A stretch of DNA of 64,000 nt, from NCBI RefSeq assembly GCF_003815975.1, contig NZ_CP033932.1, forward strand, positions 4,135,501 to 4,199,500. The letters run 5' to 3'. Every line of letters starts with the position of its first letter. The stretch's first letter is position 1. The DNA is from Chryseobacterium bernardetii (GTDB taxonomy: Bacteria; Bacteroidota; Bacteroidia; Flavobacteriales; Weeksellaceae). The notes under the pieces were generated by a model. That model saw only the letters and a list, made by a program, of their open reading frames with translations, did no database searches and was not told the DNA's origin. The position numbers and the translations under genes were made by a program. Shown here piece by piece: positions 43,051 to 52,864 of this stretch.

Positions 43051-43935
43051 ATGAGCTTTTTAATTAAAATATTATTTTTCATCTCAAAACTTCCGCTTAG
43101 AATATTATATATTTTTTCGGATGTTATGTTTTTCTTAAATTACTATCTGGTAGGCTACAGAAAGAACGTGATTACCCAGAATCTTATCAATTCTTTTCCC
43201 GGTAAGTCTGAAGATGAGATCAGAAAAATCCGAAAAAAATTCTATCGCAATTTCTCAGATTATCTGGTGGAAACTATAAAATCATTCAGTATTTCCGAAA
43301 CAGAATCCCGAGTAAGAATGCAGCATATTAATCAGGATCTTTTTCATGAAGCCAAAAAGGAAGGTAAAAACATCATTTTATTGGCTGGTCACGTCTTTAA
43401 TTGGGAGTGGATCAATGCATTGGCAAGGATTATCCCACAAGCTCATTGCCATCCGGTTTACAGAAAGGTAAACAGTGATTTTTGGGAAAATCAGATGAAA
43501 AAGGTAAGGAATAAATTCGGAAACGAAGCTCTGGAAGCGAATGAAGTGATCCGAAACATTTTCAGATCAGAAAATAACGGAGATTCTGCATATATGTTTG
43601 TGGCAGATCAAACCCCACATTTTTCTCATGTTACTTATGGATTAGAGTTTATGCATCAAAGAACCCCTGCGTTCATAGGATATGATAAACTGGCAACCCG
43701 AATGGATCTTGCATTCATTTATTGTGAGATGAAAAAAGTAAAGCGTGGTTATTATCAGGTCAACTATTACAGGATCTACCCGGATCAGGAAAAATTTACA
43801 GAGCATGAAGTGGTTAGAAAATTCCATAAAATGCTTGAAAATACTTTAAATAAATATCCGGACAACTATCTTTGGTCACACAGAAAGTGGAAGTATCAGG
43901 ACTCTATTAAGATTTTTGATACTGAAAAAAATTAG
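43051..43935 (+). CDS. LpxL/HtrB-like lysophospholipid (lipid A) acyltransferase
   Basis: 294 residues. N-terminal hydrophobic segment, then the acyltransferase motif HVFNWE with H114 and E119, and later VADQTPHFSH. Matches the lipid A late acyltransferase family (LpxL/LpxM), inner membrane, which adds secondary acyl chains to lipid A; ornithine-lipid or other lipid targets remain possible. The glycosyltransferase starts 6 nt downstream, so they are coupled. Confidence 0.9.
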   Translation: MSFLIKILFFISKLPLRILYIFSDVMFFLNYYLVGYRKNVITQNLINSFPGKSEDEIRKIRKKFYRNFSDYLVETIKSFSISETESRVRMQHINQDLFHEAKKEGKNIILLAGHVFNWEWINALARIIPQAHCHPVYRKVNSDFWENQMKKVRNKFGNEALEANEVIRNIFRSENNGDSAYMFVADQTPHFSHVTYGLEFMHQRTPAFIGYDKLATRMDLAFIYCEMKKVKRGYYQVNYYRIYPDQEKFTEHEVVRKFHKMLENTLNKYPDNYLWSHRKWKYQDSIKIFDTEKN

Positions 43936-43941
43936 ATTTAC

Positions 43942-44925
43942 ATGCAGAACAAACTGGCTGTAGCCATCTTAAACTGGAATGGGAAAAACTGGCTGGAAAA
44001 ATTTCTTCCGAGTGTAGTTCAGTTTTCTCAAAATGCAGATATTTATGTTATTGATAATCTTTCTACTGATGATTCTATAGCATTTCTGAACCTGCATTTC
44101 CCTAGCGTAAAAATTATTAGAAACAATAAAAATTATGGGTTTGCCGGTGGATATAATGAAGGATTAAAGAAGATTAATAATGAATATTACTGTCTTCTTA
44201 ATTCTGATGTAGAGGTTACGGAAAACTGGATAGAACCTGTCTTAAATCTGTTTGAGAAGGATGACTCTATTTCTGCAGTTCAGCCTAAAGTATTGTCTTA
44301 CGATTATCAAAATTTCTTTGAATTTGCCGGTGCCGGAGGTGGACTGATTGACAATCTCGGCTATCCTTACTGCCGGGGACGCGTTTTTGATGATCTTGAG
44401 GAAGATAAAGGACAATATGATGATGAATCGGAAATCTTCTGGGCTTCAGGATGTTGTTTTTTTATCCGTTCTAAAGATTTTTGGGAACAAAATGGTTTTG
44501 ATGAGCGTTTCTTCGCCCATCAGGAAGAAATTGACCTTTGCTGGAGGCTCATCAATTCAGGAAAGAAAATATTTTACACCGGAAAGTCTAAGGTATATCA
44601 TGTAGGTGGTGGGACATTAAATAAACAAAGTGCTCAGAAAACGTATTTAAATATCAGAAACAACCTGTCTATGATGCTTAAAAACCTGCCGTTTCCAAAG
44701 CTGATATGGCTGATTTTTTTAAGGCTTTGCCTGGATGGTGTTGCCGGAATTTATTTCGGACTGAAATATGGATTTTCGCATCTCTGGGCCGTTTTAAGAG
44801 CTCATTTCGGCTTCTACGCACAGATTCCGGGAACGTGGAGACTCCGTCAGAACCATCAGAAAGATCAATTTTATCAATCAAAATGGCTTATCTTCAGGCA
44901 CTTTTTGGGTGGTAGTAAAAAATAA
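43942..44925 (+). CDS. Glycosyltransferase family 2
   Basis: 327 residues. GT2 features: AILNWNGK at the start, DNLSTDDS, NYGFAGGYNEG, the metal-binding LLNSDVEV (about 88-95), GFDERFFAHQEEIDLCWR with the ED-type catalytic region, and a partly hydrophobic C-terminus. Rhamnosyltransferase-like subgroup. Beside an LpxL-like gene it probably modifies cell-surface glycolipid or LPS, by inference. Confidence 0.92.
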   Translation: MQNKLAVAILNWNGKNWLEKFLPSVVQFSQNADIYVIDNLSTDDSIAFLNLHFPSVKIIRNNKNYGFAGGYNEGLKKINNEYYCLLNSDVEVTENWIEPVLNLFEKDDSISAVQPKVLSYDYQNFFEFAGAGGGLIDNLGYPYCRGRVFDDLEEDKGQYDDESEIFWASGCCFFIRSKDFWEQNGFDERFFAHQEEIDLCWRLINSGKKIFYTGKSKVYHVGGGTLNKQSAQKTYLNIRNNLSMMLKNLPFPKLIWLIFLRLCLDGVAGIYFGLKYGFSHLWAVLRAHFGFYAQIPGTWRLRQNHQKDQFYQSKWLIFRHFLGGSKK

Positions 44926-45006
44926 TAGCAGCCTTATGGGGATCTGTTACTACTAAATCAGAAATGTATAACTTCGCGAATATTAAATTTAAATATCAAA
45001 TTATCG

Positions 45007-45561
45007 ATGGATTTCTGCGCAATAGATTTTGAAACCGCCACTCATGAAAAAAGCTCTGCTTGTGAGATGGGAATCTGTGTAGTACAGGATTCTAAGATTA
45101 TAGAAACCAAAACGTGGCTTATTAAACCGCCAAGCTTTCCTTATTTCAGCAAATTTAATATCGCCGTGCATGGGATACAGCCTGAAGATGTGCAGGATGC
45201 CCCTACTTTTGATGAAATTTGGTATGAGGCTCAGGAAATGATGTATGGAAGTTTAATGATTGCCCACAATGCAGGTTTTGATGCTTCTGTCTTAAGAGGC
45301 TGCCTTGAACATTACGGGATGTTCACCCCAAGGATCAATTATCTTTGCAGCATACAGCTTGCAAAGAAATCATGGAATTATCTTCCAAAATATGGACTGA
45401 AGCCACTGGCTGAATATCACAATATTACGTTCAACCATCACAGAGCCGGAGCGGATGCTGAAGTATGTGCAAAAATATCTTTATTGGCTTTTGAGAAACT
45501 CTTCCTCACCAGTAATGATGAAGTACACGATTATATGAAAGCAAAAATTAAAAGACTCTGA
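45007..45561 (+). CDS. 3'-5' exonuclease, DEDDh (DnaQ-like)
   Basis: 184 residues. Catalytic residues D7 and E9 (AIDFET), D92 (HNAGFD), H145 and D150 (HHRAGAD) complete the DEDDh set. A stand-alone proofreading-type exonuclease rather than the Pol III epsilon subunit, since no clamp- or polymerase-binding tail is obvious. Separate from the GT2 gene by 81 nt. Confidence 0.92.
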   Translation: MDFCAIDFETATHEKSSACEMGICVVQDSKIIETKTWLIKPPSFPYFSKFNIAVHGIQPEDVQDAPTFDEIWYEAQEMMYGSLMIAHNAGFDASVLRGCLEHYGMFTPRINYLCSIQLAKKSWNYLPKYGLKPLAEYHNITFNHHRAGADAEVCAKISLLAFEKLFLTSNDEVHDYMKAKIKRL

Positions 45562-45606
45562 ATACAGACTACAGAACCCGGGTTCTTTGGTCTGCAACTT
45601 AAATCA

Positions 45607-45993
45607 TCAATTACTTAAGACTTCAGACAATAGATTGAATTTTGGAATATCAATTTCTAATGTTTCCTGTGTCTCAAGGTTTTTAACCAGGTATTTCCCA
45701 CTCATATTCCCTACTCCGGAACGAAGCATTACGTTGGAAAAATAAGCAAAATTTTCGCCGGTTCCTATCTCTGGAGTCAATCCGATGATTCCATCGCCTA
45801 TAATTTCTGTATATCCGAATCCTACATCAAAGATGAGCCATTTTCTTTTCAGTACTTTTATAGGAAAGCTTCCGTCATTTTCTATAGTGATATTGTACTT
45901 GAAAACATAACGATTTTCGGATGGATAACTGTTTTTACTATCATATTCAGGTATTACTGAAACTTTGATATTGGAAGTCATTTTTGAAAACAT
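45607..45993 (-). CDS. apaG: ApaG family protein
   Basis: 128 residues from the second of two tandem ATGs (45996 and 45993); a third at 45981 gives MTSNIKVSVIPEYD. A single fibronectin-III-like ApaG domain with RYVFKYNITIENDG, RKWLIFD, GVIGLTPEI-type (GIIGLTPEIG) and SGVGNMSGKY. Linked to Co2+/Mg2+ resistance and Ap4A levels in enterobacteria; role here unproven. Located past the sucB terminator. Confidence 0.93.
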   Translation of the reverse strand: MFSKMTSNIKVSVIPEYDSKNSYPSENRYVFKYNITIENDGSFPIKVLKRKWLIFDVGFGYTEIIGDGIIGLTPEIGTGENFAYFSNVMLRSGVGNMSGKYLVKNLETQETLEIDIPKFNLLSEVLSN

Positions 45994-46020
45994 CATTGTA
46001 GTATTTTCTTAATAGATACA

Positions 46021-46047
46021 AAAATCTCGCCTTTTTTAAGGCGAGAT
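46021..46047 (-). terminator. Terminator after sucB
   Basis: ATCTCGCCTT and AAGGCGAGAT form a 10-bp stem around TTTT; the T-run follows on the minus strand. Located 31 nt beyond the sucB stop. Confidence 0.8.
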
Positions 46048-46077
46048 CATATATTTACATTATAATTTTATTAAAAA

Positions 46078-47331
46078 CTATAATCCAAGGCCTTTTCTTT
46101 CGTCGCCTCCCATTAATACCTGAACAGGGTTATCGATACCTTCTTTTACCGCTACAAGGAATCCTACAGATTCTTTTCCATCGATAATTCTGTGGTCATA
46201 AGACATAGCCACATACATCATTGGTCTGATTACTACCTGTCCGTCAACAGCAACCGGTCTTTGGATGATATTGTGCATACCAAGGATTGCGGATTGCGGT
46301 GGGTTGATGATTGGTGTAGACATCATAGATCCGAAAGTACCACCGTTTGTAATTGTGAAAGTACCACCAGTCATTTCGTCAACTGTAATTTTACCGTCTC
46401 TTACTTTTGTAGCAAGGTCTTTGATGTTAGCTTCAACAGCGCTGAAAGACATGTTTTCTGCATTTCTCAATACAGGAACCATTAATCCCTTAGGACCTGA
46501 AACTGCAATTGAAATATCGCAGAAATCGTAGTTTACTTTGAAGTCTCCGTCAATAGATGCATTTACATCCGGATACATTTGTAATGCTCTTGTAACAGCT
46601 TTTGTGAAGAAAGACATGAAACCAAGTCCAACTCCGTGCTTTTGAGCGAATTCTTCTTTATATAGTTTTCTTAATCTGAAGATTTCAGACATGTCAACTT
46701 CGTTGAAAGTTGTTAACATCGCTGTTTCATTCTTCACAGAAACTAATCTCTGAGCAATTTTTCTTCTTAAAACTGAAAGTTTGGTAGTTGTAGTAGATCT
46801 GGAACCTGTAGCAGTAAGAGGGCTTCCTCCTAATGCAGGAACTGCAGCTAATTCAGCATCAGTCTTAGTGATTCTTCCGTCTCTTCCTGTTCCTGCAACC
46901 TGGGTGGCATCCATTCCTTTTTCATCAAGGATCTTCTTAGCAGCCGGAGATGGAGCTCCTGTAGCATATGTTGTTGGAGCAGCAGCTGGAGCAGCTGGTT
47001 TCGGAGCTTCTTGTTTAGCAGGTTCAGCAGCTTTTGGAGCTTCTTCCTGTTTTGGAGCTTCAGCAGCAGGTGCAGCACCTTCTGGTTTAGCAGCATCCAT
47101 ATCAATTAAACAAACTACCTGACCTACTTGTACCACATCACCTTCTTCTGCTTTTAAAGTGATAACACCACTTTGTTCTGCCGGCAATTCAAGAGTTGCT
47201 TTGTCTGAGTCTACTTCAGCGATAGGTTGATCTTTTTCTACATAATCACCATCTTTTACAAGCCAAGTTGCAATTTCAACTTCTGTAATTGATTCGCCCG
47301 GTGAAGGAACTTTCATTTCTAAAACTGACAT
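46078..47331 (-). CDS. sucB: 2-oxoglutarate dehydrogenase E2 (dihydrolipoyl succinyltransferase)
   Basis: 417 residues. Lipoyl domain 1-77 with K44 in [10 protein letters not shown]; Ala/Pro/Lys-rich linker (about 85-125); E3-binding domain ([23 protein letters not shown]); catalytic domain with SYDHRIIDG at 377-385 (H380, D384). Together with sucA upstream (38-nt gap) it forms the TCA-cycle complex. The E3 subunit is not in this window. Confidence 0.95.
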   Translation of the reverse strand: MSVLEMKVPSPGESITEVEIATWLVKDGDYVEKDQPIAEVDSDKATLELPAEQSGVITLKAEEGDVVQVGQVVCLIDMDAAKPEGAAPAAEAPKQEEAPKAAEPAKQEAPKPAAPAAAPTTYATGAPSPAAKKILDEKGMDATQVAGTGRDGRITKTDAELAAVPALGGSPLTATGSRSTTTTKLSVLRRKIAQRLVSVKNETAMLTTFNEVDMSEIFRLRKLYKEEFAQKHGVGLGFMSFFTKAVTRALQMYPDVNASIDGDFKVNYDFCDISIAVSGPKGLMVPVLRNAENMSFSAVEANIKDLATKVRDGKITVDEMTGGTFTITNGGTFGSMMSTPIINPPQSAILGMHNIIQRPVAVDGQVVIRPMMYVAMSYDHRIIDGKESVGFLVAVKEGIDNPVQVLMGGDERKGLGL

Positions 47332-47369
47332 ATCGAGTATTTTTTATTTTTTAATTGATTATTATTTAA

Positions 47370-50183
47370 TTAAGCTGTTACTGGTCTTTTTGCAGGAGCA
47401 TCGTCTCTGTCGAATACTCTGTTGATCACTGCATTCTGATTTTTCTCAAACATTTTGTGACTACCCGGAGCCGGAGCACCGCTTGGTACCGGAGCTACTA
47501 CCTGAATTCCTGTATCTCTGAAGTTTCTCAGGATATAAGACCAAGCTCCCATGTTTTCAGGTTCTTCCTGAGCCCACACTAGTTCTTTTCTGTTTTCGTA
47601 TTTGCTGAAGATCGCTTCAATAGCATCCGTTTGAAGTGGATATAACTGCTCGAATCTTACTAAGGCAATATTTTCACAGTTCAGTTCTTCTTTCTTCGCT
47701 AATAATTCAAAGTACAGTTTACCTGAACAAAGAACTAATTTTTCTACTTTTTTAGGATCTGCAGCTGGATCGTCTAAGATTGGCTGGAATGAACCTGTTG
47801 CAAAATCTTCAAGCGGAGAAACTACTTTAGGGTGTCTCAATAAAGATTTAGGGCTCATGACAATCAATGGTTTTCTGAATGCCCACTTCAACTGTCTTCT
47901 CAATAAGTGGAAGTAGTTGGCTGGTGAAGTAATATTTGCTACAACCATGTTTTCATTAGCACAAAGTGTTAAGAATCTCTCTAATCTTGCTGAGGAGTGT
48001 TCTGCACCCTGACCTTCTGAACCGTGAGGCAATAACATTACCAATCCGTCCTGGATTTTCCATTTTTCTTCTGCTGCAGCTAAATACTGGTCAACGATGA
48101 TCTGAGCACCGTTCACGAAATCTCCGAACTGAGCTTCCCAGATGGTTAATGTATTTGGAGAAGCCATTGCATACCCGTAGTCGAAACCTAGAACACCGTA
48201 TTCTGAAAGGTGAGAGTTGAATACATCAAATCTGTTTTCTGAAACGTGTCTTAACGGAATATATTCTTCTTCTGTATCTTCCGTTTTTACAACAGCATGT
48301 CTGTGAGAGAATGTTCCTCTTTCTACATCTTCCCCGGAGATTCTTACGTTGTGACCTTCCACAAGCAGCGTAGCATAAGCTAACCACTCTCCTAACGCCC
48401 AGTCTAATGAGTTTCCTTCAATAGCCTTGAGTCTGTTTTCGAAAAGTCTTGTAATCTTGTTGATGAATTTTTTATCAGCCGGAAGTGTTGACATTTTAAT
48501 TGCCAACTCTTTCAGCTTAGCTAAGTCATATTTTGTATCAACAGGCAACTGAACTGCTCCTCTTTTTCCGATTGGATAATTTGTCCAATCTTCAGCCATG
48601 AAGACGTCCATTACGTTTTTCTCAATCTCTTTGGAGGCATCAAAATCTTTGTCAAGAAGTGCTTTGAAGTCGACTTCCATTTTCTTGATGATATCGTTAG
48701 AGATAACGCTGTCGTTGATTAATTTATCTTTATAGATTTCTCTTGGGTTCGGGTGCTTAGAAATAGCCTTATAAAGATTAGGCTGAGTAAATCTTGGCTC
48801 ATCCCCTTCGTTATGACCGTATTTTCTGTATCCCAATAGATCGATGTATACATCTTTTCCGAATTTCGCTCTGAAATCAGCAGCAAAATGGATGGCGTGG
48901 ACTACTGCTTCAGCATCATCAGCATTTACGTGCATTACAGGAGATTCTGTAACTTTTGCAATGTCTGTACAGTATGTTGAAGATCTGGCATCATGGAAAT
49001 TGGTAGTGAAAGATACCTGGTTGTTTACAACGATGTGAACAGTACCTCCTGTTCTGTATCCTTCAAGGGTCATCATCTGAGCTACTTCATAAGCAATTCC
49101 CTGCCCTGCAATAGCACCATCACCGTGAATGATGATTGGCAATACCTTAGAATAGTCTTTATACTTATCGTCTACTTTTGCACGGCAGATTCCTTCTACC
49201 AGAGCTGCAACGGTTTCAAGGTGAGACGGGTTCGGAGTAAGGTTGATGCAAACTTCTTCTCCTGAAGCTGTTTTGATCTTTTTAGATGATCCTAGGTGAT
49301 ATTTAACGTCACCTGAAAATACGTCTTCTTCGAATTCTTTTCCTTCAAATTCTGAGAAGATCTGCTTGTAAGATTTTCCGAAGATGTTAGATAATACATT
49401 TAATCTTCCTCTGTGAGCCATCCCTAAAACAACTTCATCTACACCTAACTGAGAAGATCTTGAAATTAATTGATCTAAAGCCGGGATTAAAGTTTCACCA
49501 CCTTCCAGTGAGAATCTTTTCTGACCTACAAATTTTGTATGAAGATAATTTTCAAAGGCTACTGCCTGATTTAATTTTAATAAAATTTCTGTTTTTTCAT
49601 TCGCAGAAAGGCTTGGATGGTTTTCATTTACCTGAAGCCATTTTTTGATGAAATCTTTTTCTTCAACATTGTTGATGTGCATATATTCTACCCCGATAGA
49701 ATCGCAGTAAATATTTTCAAGGTGCTTAATTAGATCTGCCAAAGTAGCAGGCTCTTTCATTCCTGTTTCAACAGCACAGTTGAATTTTGTATTTAAATCT
49801 TCCTTAGAAAGACCGAAGTTTTCGATATCTAAAGTAGGTGTATAGTGTCTTCTTTCTCTAACCGGGTTTGTTTTTGTAAACAGGTGCCCTCTTGTTCTGT
49901 AAGCCTCAATAAGGTTTACGACCTTAAATTCTTTCTTGATGTGTTCAGGAACTTCTCCGCCTGATACTGCCTGAGAAATCTGTTGTACTGCTGGAGCAGC
50001 GCTGGCCGAAGCCTGAGTAAATTGAATGTTATCGTCATCTCCGTAGTTCTCCAAAGCAAAATCGAAGCCTTGAAAGAAAGCTTTCCATGATGGTTCTAAA
50101 GAATCCGGGAATTTTAAGTACTGTTGGTATAAATCCTCAATTAACTGAGAATGAGCTGCGTTTAGGAATGAAAATCTGTCCAT
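47370..50183 (-). CDS. sucA: 2-oxoglutarate dehydrogenase E1
   Basis: 937 residues. ThDP-dependent decarboxylase. The N-terminal FLNAAHSQLIEDLYQQYL, the GMAHRGRLNVL block (about 255), GDGAIAGQGI (about 352), the ThDP/Mg NNQVSFTT and QHSSARLERFL segments are all present. Normal length. Operon with sucB. A -7 box TAAATTTG lies at 50231-50238. Confidence 0.97.
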   Translation of the reverse strand: MDRFSFLNAAHSQLIEDLYQQYLKFPDSLEPSWKAFFQGFDFALENYGDDDNIQFTQASASAAPAVQQISQAVSGGEVPEHIKKEFKVVNLIEAYRTRGHLFTKTNPVRERRHYTPTLDIENFGLSKEDLNTKFNCAVETGMKEPATLADLIKHLENIYCDSIGVEYMHINNVEEKDFIKKWLQVNENHPSLSANEKTEILLKLNQAVAFENYLHTKFVGQKRFSLEGGETLIPALDQLISRSSQLGVDEVVLGMAHRGRLNVLSNIFGKSYKQIFSEFEGKEFEEDVFSGDVKYHLGSSKKIKTASGEEVCINLTPNPSHLETVAALVEGICRAKVDDKYKDYSKVLPIIIHGDGAIAGQGIAYEVAQMMTLEGYRTGGTVHIVVNNQVSFTTNFHDARSSTYCTDIAKVTESPVMHVNADDAEAVVHAIHFAADFRAKFGKDVYIDLLGYRKYGHNEGDEPRFTQPNLYKAISKHPNPREIYKDKLINDSVISNDIIKKMEVDFKALLDKDFDASKEIEKNVMDVFMAEDWTNYPIGKRGAVQLPVDTKYDLAKLKELAIKMSTLPADKKFINKITRLFENRLKAIEGNSLDWALGEWLAYATLLVEGHNVRISGEDVERGTFSHRHAVVKTEDTEEEYIPLRHVSENRFDVFNSHLSEYGVLGFDYGYAMASPNTLTIWEAQFGDFVNGAQIIVDQYLAAAEEKWKIQDGLVMLLPHGSEGQGAEHSSARLERFLTLCANENMVVANITSPANYFHLLRRQLKWAFRKPLIVMSPKSLLRHPKVVSPLEDFATGSFQPILDDPAADPKKVEKLVLCSGKLYFELLAKKEELNCENIALVRFEQLYPLQTDAIEAIFSKYENRKELVWAQEEPENMGAWSYILRNFRDTGIQVVAPVPSGAPAPGSHKMFEKNQNAVINRVFDRDDAPAKRPVTA

Positions 50184-50230
50184 TATTACAGTTTATCTAT
50201 TTATTAAAATTTATTTGTAGAATTAATCTT

Positions 50231-50238
50231 CAAATTTA
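50231..50238 (-). promoter_or_regulatory. -7 element (TAAATTTG) of sucAB
   Basis: Minus-strand TAAATTTG lies 47 nt before the sucA ATG, with a CTG rather than TTG at about -33. Confidence 0.5.
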
Positions 50239-50308
50239 ATAAAAAAAACCGAGTTAGAACAGTCTGAAACCGTTAAAAAAACTTAAGAAAAAAATAATCA
50301 AAAAAAAA

Positions 50309-51349
50309 TTACTTATACACTGATAATGAGAGCTTAAGGTTAACATCCTGGCCTTCCATCGGACGTTCAATAAAGGTCTGGCGGATATCTCCGAAGCGCA
50401 TCTCATCTTTTTTGGCTTTCTGAATCAGCTGCTGAATGGCCTTAATTCTGCCTTCATAGCTCCCTTTGTAGTACATTACATAGTTTTGTGATGGGTTTAC
50501 AGACCTAAAATTAAAGTTATTGTCAGACACTCCTATTTTCTTGGAAAGTGGAATTCCCAGGAAGTAGGAAACTTCTTTATCTTTATAGTTATCTGCATCT
50601 GTCATCAGGACCGGATACCCGAATTCATCATCTTTTTTACCAAGATCCATCGATACGAAATTATACACTTTGTTATAATTCATCACGATATTTTTGTAAA
50701 GCGCATCTTTTTTATTGGCTGTACTTACGTTGATCCCCAATAACAGCTTATCTTCTTCATTTTCCACCATCAGACTGTCATACTTGATGGCTGCCATCTG
50801 GTTGTCTTTTTCCACTTTATTCCCGAGCGAATTTTTAAGATTGACCATACTTTTGTTGATATTTTCAGCAAAACGGTCCTCTGTCCAGAAATTTTCGACC
50901 CTTCTCCAAACGGAAAGTTTCGGAGTATGTACATACCATGTAATTTTGGTCTTTTCTGCGGAAATCGGCTTGAATTTAACATCAACCAGCGTTGGATTTT
51001 CATTTTCATCTTCAAAAAGCTGGTATCTTAATGTCTTATTGAGATTCTCGTAACGGATAAACATTTCGCCATCGGTATCATTTTGTTTGTCTACGTAGCT
51101 GATGGCACTTCCCTGCCCTTCATAAGGCGTATAATAATCTATATCCATAGACTGTGAACTGGTAAAAAAATTATTCCATCTCGTAAAATTCTGGAGATTA
51201 TTGAACTGGGCAAAAACTTTATCTACCGGATAATCAATCTCCTTTTCAACGGTAAAGTTCTTACTTTCATCTACAAAATAATACATGGAAGCAGCATAAG
51301 CCCCCCCCAAAAGAACAATAAGTACAGTCAGATATTTAAAAATACGCAT
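50309..51349 (-). CDS. SRPBCC-fold protein with N-terminal membrane anchor
   Basis: 346 residues from MRIFKYLTVL; the frame extends to 51367 but the later ATG opens a clean membrane helix. Residues 5-25 are a membrane or signal anchor. Residues 35-175 look like an SRPBCC/polyketide-cyclase fold (EKEIDYPVDKVFAQFNNLQNF, WNNFFTSS). The rest (about 190-346) resembles a GyrI-like effector-binding domain (FLGIPLSKKIG, NYVMYYKGSYE). Ligand unknown. Confidence 0.8.
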   Translation of the reverse strand: MRIFKYLTVLIVLLGGAYAASMYYFVDESKNFTVEKEIDYPVDKVFAQFNNLQNFTRWNNFFTSSQSMDIDYYTPYEGQGSAISYVDKQNDTDGEMFIRYENLNKTLRYQLFEDENENPTLVDVKFKPISAEKTKITWYVHTPKLSVWRRVENFWTEDRFAENINKSMVNLKNSLGNKVEKDNQMAAIKYDSLMVENEEDKLLLGINVSTANKKDALYKNIVMNYNKVYNFVSMDLGKKDDEFGYPVLMTDADNYKDKEVSYFLGIPLSKKIGVSDNNFNFRSVNPSQNYVMYYKGSYEGRIKAIQQLIQKAKKDEMRFGDIRQTFIERPMEGQDVNLKLSLSVYK

Positions 51350-51368
51350 CGCACAAAAATAATACAAA

Positions 51369-51397
51369 TAAAAAAAGTGACCAATACGCCGATCACT
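51369..51397 (-). terminator. Terminator of the glycogen operon
   Basis: Minus-strand AGTGATCGG and TTGGTCACT form a 9-bp stem with wobble pairs around CGTA, followed by TTTTTTATTTG. It lies between glgC and the SRPBCC gene, beyond the repeat at 51433. Confidence 0.65.
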
Positions 51398-51432
51398 CTG
51401 GTTGTATGTTTAACAATAATTAACCTTGTTAA

Positions 51433-51568
51433 GAGGCTGGAAGCGGGAAGATGGAAGTTAATGTTATCCAATAATTACTAACAATCTTTTATTAACAATA
51501 TCATATTTTAATAAAAAACTCAAATAATATTAGTAATCAGCTATTGTAACTTCCAGCCTCCAGCTCCT
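51433..51568. repeat. Intergenic repeat family 2, copy B, with inverted ends
   Basis: Left arm GAGGCTGGAAGCGGGAAGAT (from 51433) and the reverse complement of the right arm (51547-51568: GGAGCTGGAGGCTGGAAGTTAC) share GGCTGGAAG. The motif GCGGGAAGATGGAAGTTA also occurs near-identically at 20004-20025. It lies between glgC and its terminator. Confidence 0.6.
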
Positions 51569-51580
51569 TAATTCCTTTCT

Positions 51581-52849
51581 TTACCCTATATGTGTTCCCG
51601 GGGCCAGCACGGCACCTTTCTTCACTACAACGATTCCATCCTGTACTGAATAGGTTCCATAATCACCGTCAGGAAGATGTTTTCCACCGATAATTTTCAC
51701 ATTGTCTCCTATATAGCAGTTCTTGTCAAGGATTGCTTTTTCAATATAACAATATTTCCCGATTCCCATGTTGGGGCGGCCACCTCTGTCGTTTAATACA
51801 ATTTCTGTGGTATTTTGATAGAAATCTGCTCCCATTACATAGGAATTGACAATGGTGCTTCCTTTATCTATCCTGGTTCTGTTTCCAATAACAGAATTTT
51901 CAATCTTATCTGCCATGATGATGCACCCATCCCCGAAAACAGCCTTACTTACATAAGAGCCGTTGATTTTTGAAGGCGGAAGCATTCTCGCTCTTGTATA
52001 GATTGGCGAGGAGGAAAACAGGTTGAACTGAGGAAGGTCCAGGCAAAGGTCCAGATTGGCTTCGTAGAATGATTCTATAGTTCCGATATCCGTCCAATAT
52101 CCTTCATACTGATAACTTAATGTTTTATATTTTCCAATGGAACTTGGGATAATATCTTTTCCGAAATCATCTCCGGCGCCTTCTTCAAACATTTTTTTAA
52201 GGATATTTTTGGTAAAAATATAAATCCCCATAGAGGCCAGGAACTCTTTCCCTTTATGCTTATTCTCTACCGAAACTTCAGATTTCAAGCCATCCAGCAT
52301 ACTATAATCCGGCTTTTCATAGAAGGAGGTTATATTTCCTTCATCATCAGATTTTAAGATTCCAAAGCCGGTTGCATCTTTAGCATTAACCGGGATGGTT
52401 GCAATGGTAAGATCGCCTCCGTTTTCAATGTGAAAATCCAACATCTCCCTGAAATCCATCTGATAAAGCTGGTCTCCGGAAAGGATTAAGATATAGTCAT
52501 AGTCATATTTTTCAAGATGCTTCATAGATTGGCGAACGGCATCTGCTGTTCCCTGGTACCAGCTGTCATTTTCCACATTTTGCTCCGCGGCAAGAATATC
52601 TACAAAACCCTTGCTGAAGATATCAAAGTGATAAGAGTTCTTGATATGCGAGTTCAGAGATGCGGAATTAAACTGAGTAAGCACCAGGATTTTATTCAAT
52701 CCTGAGTTCAGACAGTTTGAAATAGGGATATCCACCAGTCTGTATTTTCCTGCAATAGGAACTGCCGGTTTTGATCTGGTATACGTTAACGGGAATAATC
52801 TTGTTCCTCTTCCACCTCCCAATACAATAGAGATTACATTTCGGTTCAT
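51581..52849 (-). CDS. glgC: Glucose-1-phosphate adenylyltransferase
   Basis: 422 residues. Makes ADP-glucose from ATP and glucose-1-phosphate. GGGRGTRLFPLT at 11-22 and RSKPAVPIAGKYR, the FYEKPD block and a C-terminal left-handed beta-helix (hexapeptide repeats). Last gene of the operon glgB-glgA-lipoprotein-glgC, 15 nt after the lipoprotein. Confidence 0.96.
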   Translation of the reverse strand: MNRNVISIVLGGGRGTRLFPLTYTRSKPAVPIAGKYRLVDIPISNCLNSGLNKILVLTQFNSASLNSHIKNSYHFDIFSKGFVDILAAEQNVENDSWYQGTADAVRQSMKHLEKYDYDYILILSGDQLYQMDFREMLDFHIENGGDLTIATIPVNAKDATGFGILKSDDEGNITSFYEKPDYSMLDGLKSEVSVENKHKGKEFLASMGIYIFTKNILKKMFEEGAGDDFGKDIIPSSIGKYKTLSYQYEGYWTDIGTIESFYEANLDLCLDLPQFNLFSSSPIYTRARMLPPSKINGSYVSKAVFGDGCIIMADKIENSVIGNRTRIDKGSTIVNSYVMGADFYQNTTEIVLNDRGGRPNMGIGKYCYIEKAILDKNCYIGDNVKIIGGKHLPDGDYGTYSVQDGIVVVKKGAVLAPGTHIG

Positions 52850-52864
52850 AAATATATTGCGTTT

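Noticed and set aside
46781..47122. A 113-codon plus-strand frame rich in Ala and Gly
   Set aside because: It is the complement of the Ala/Pro/Lys linker of sucB, whose lipoyl and catalytic domains make the minus-strand reading certain.
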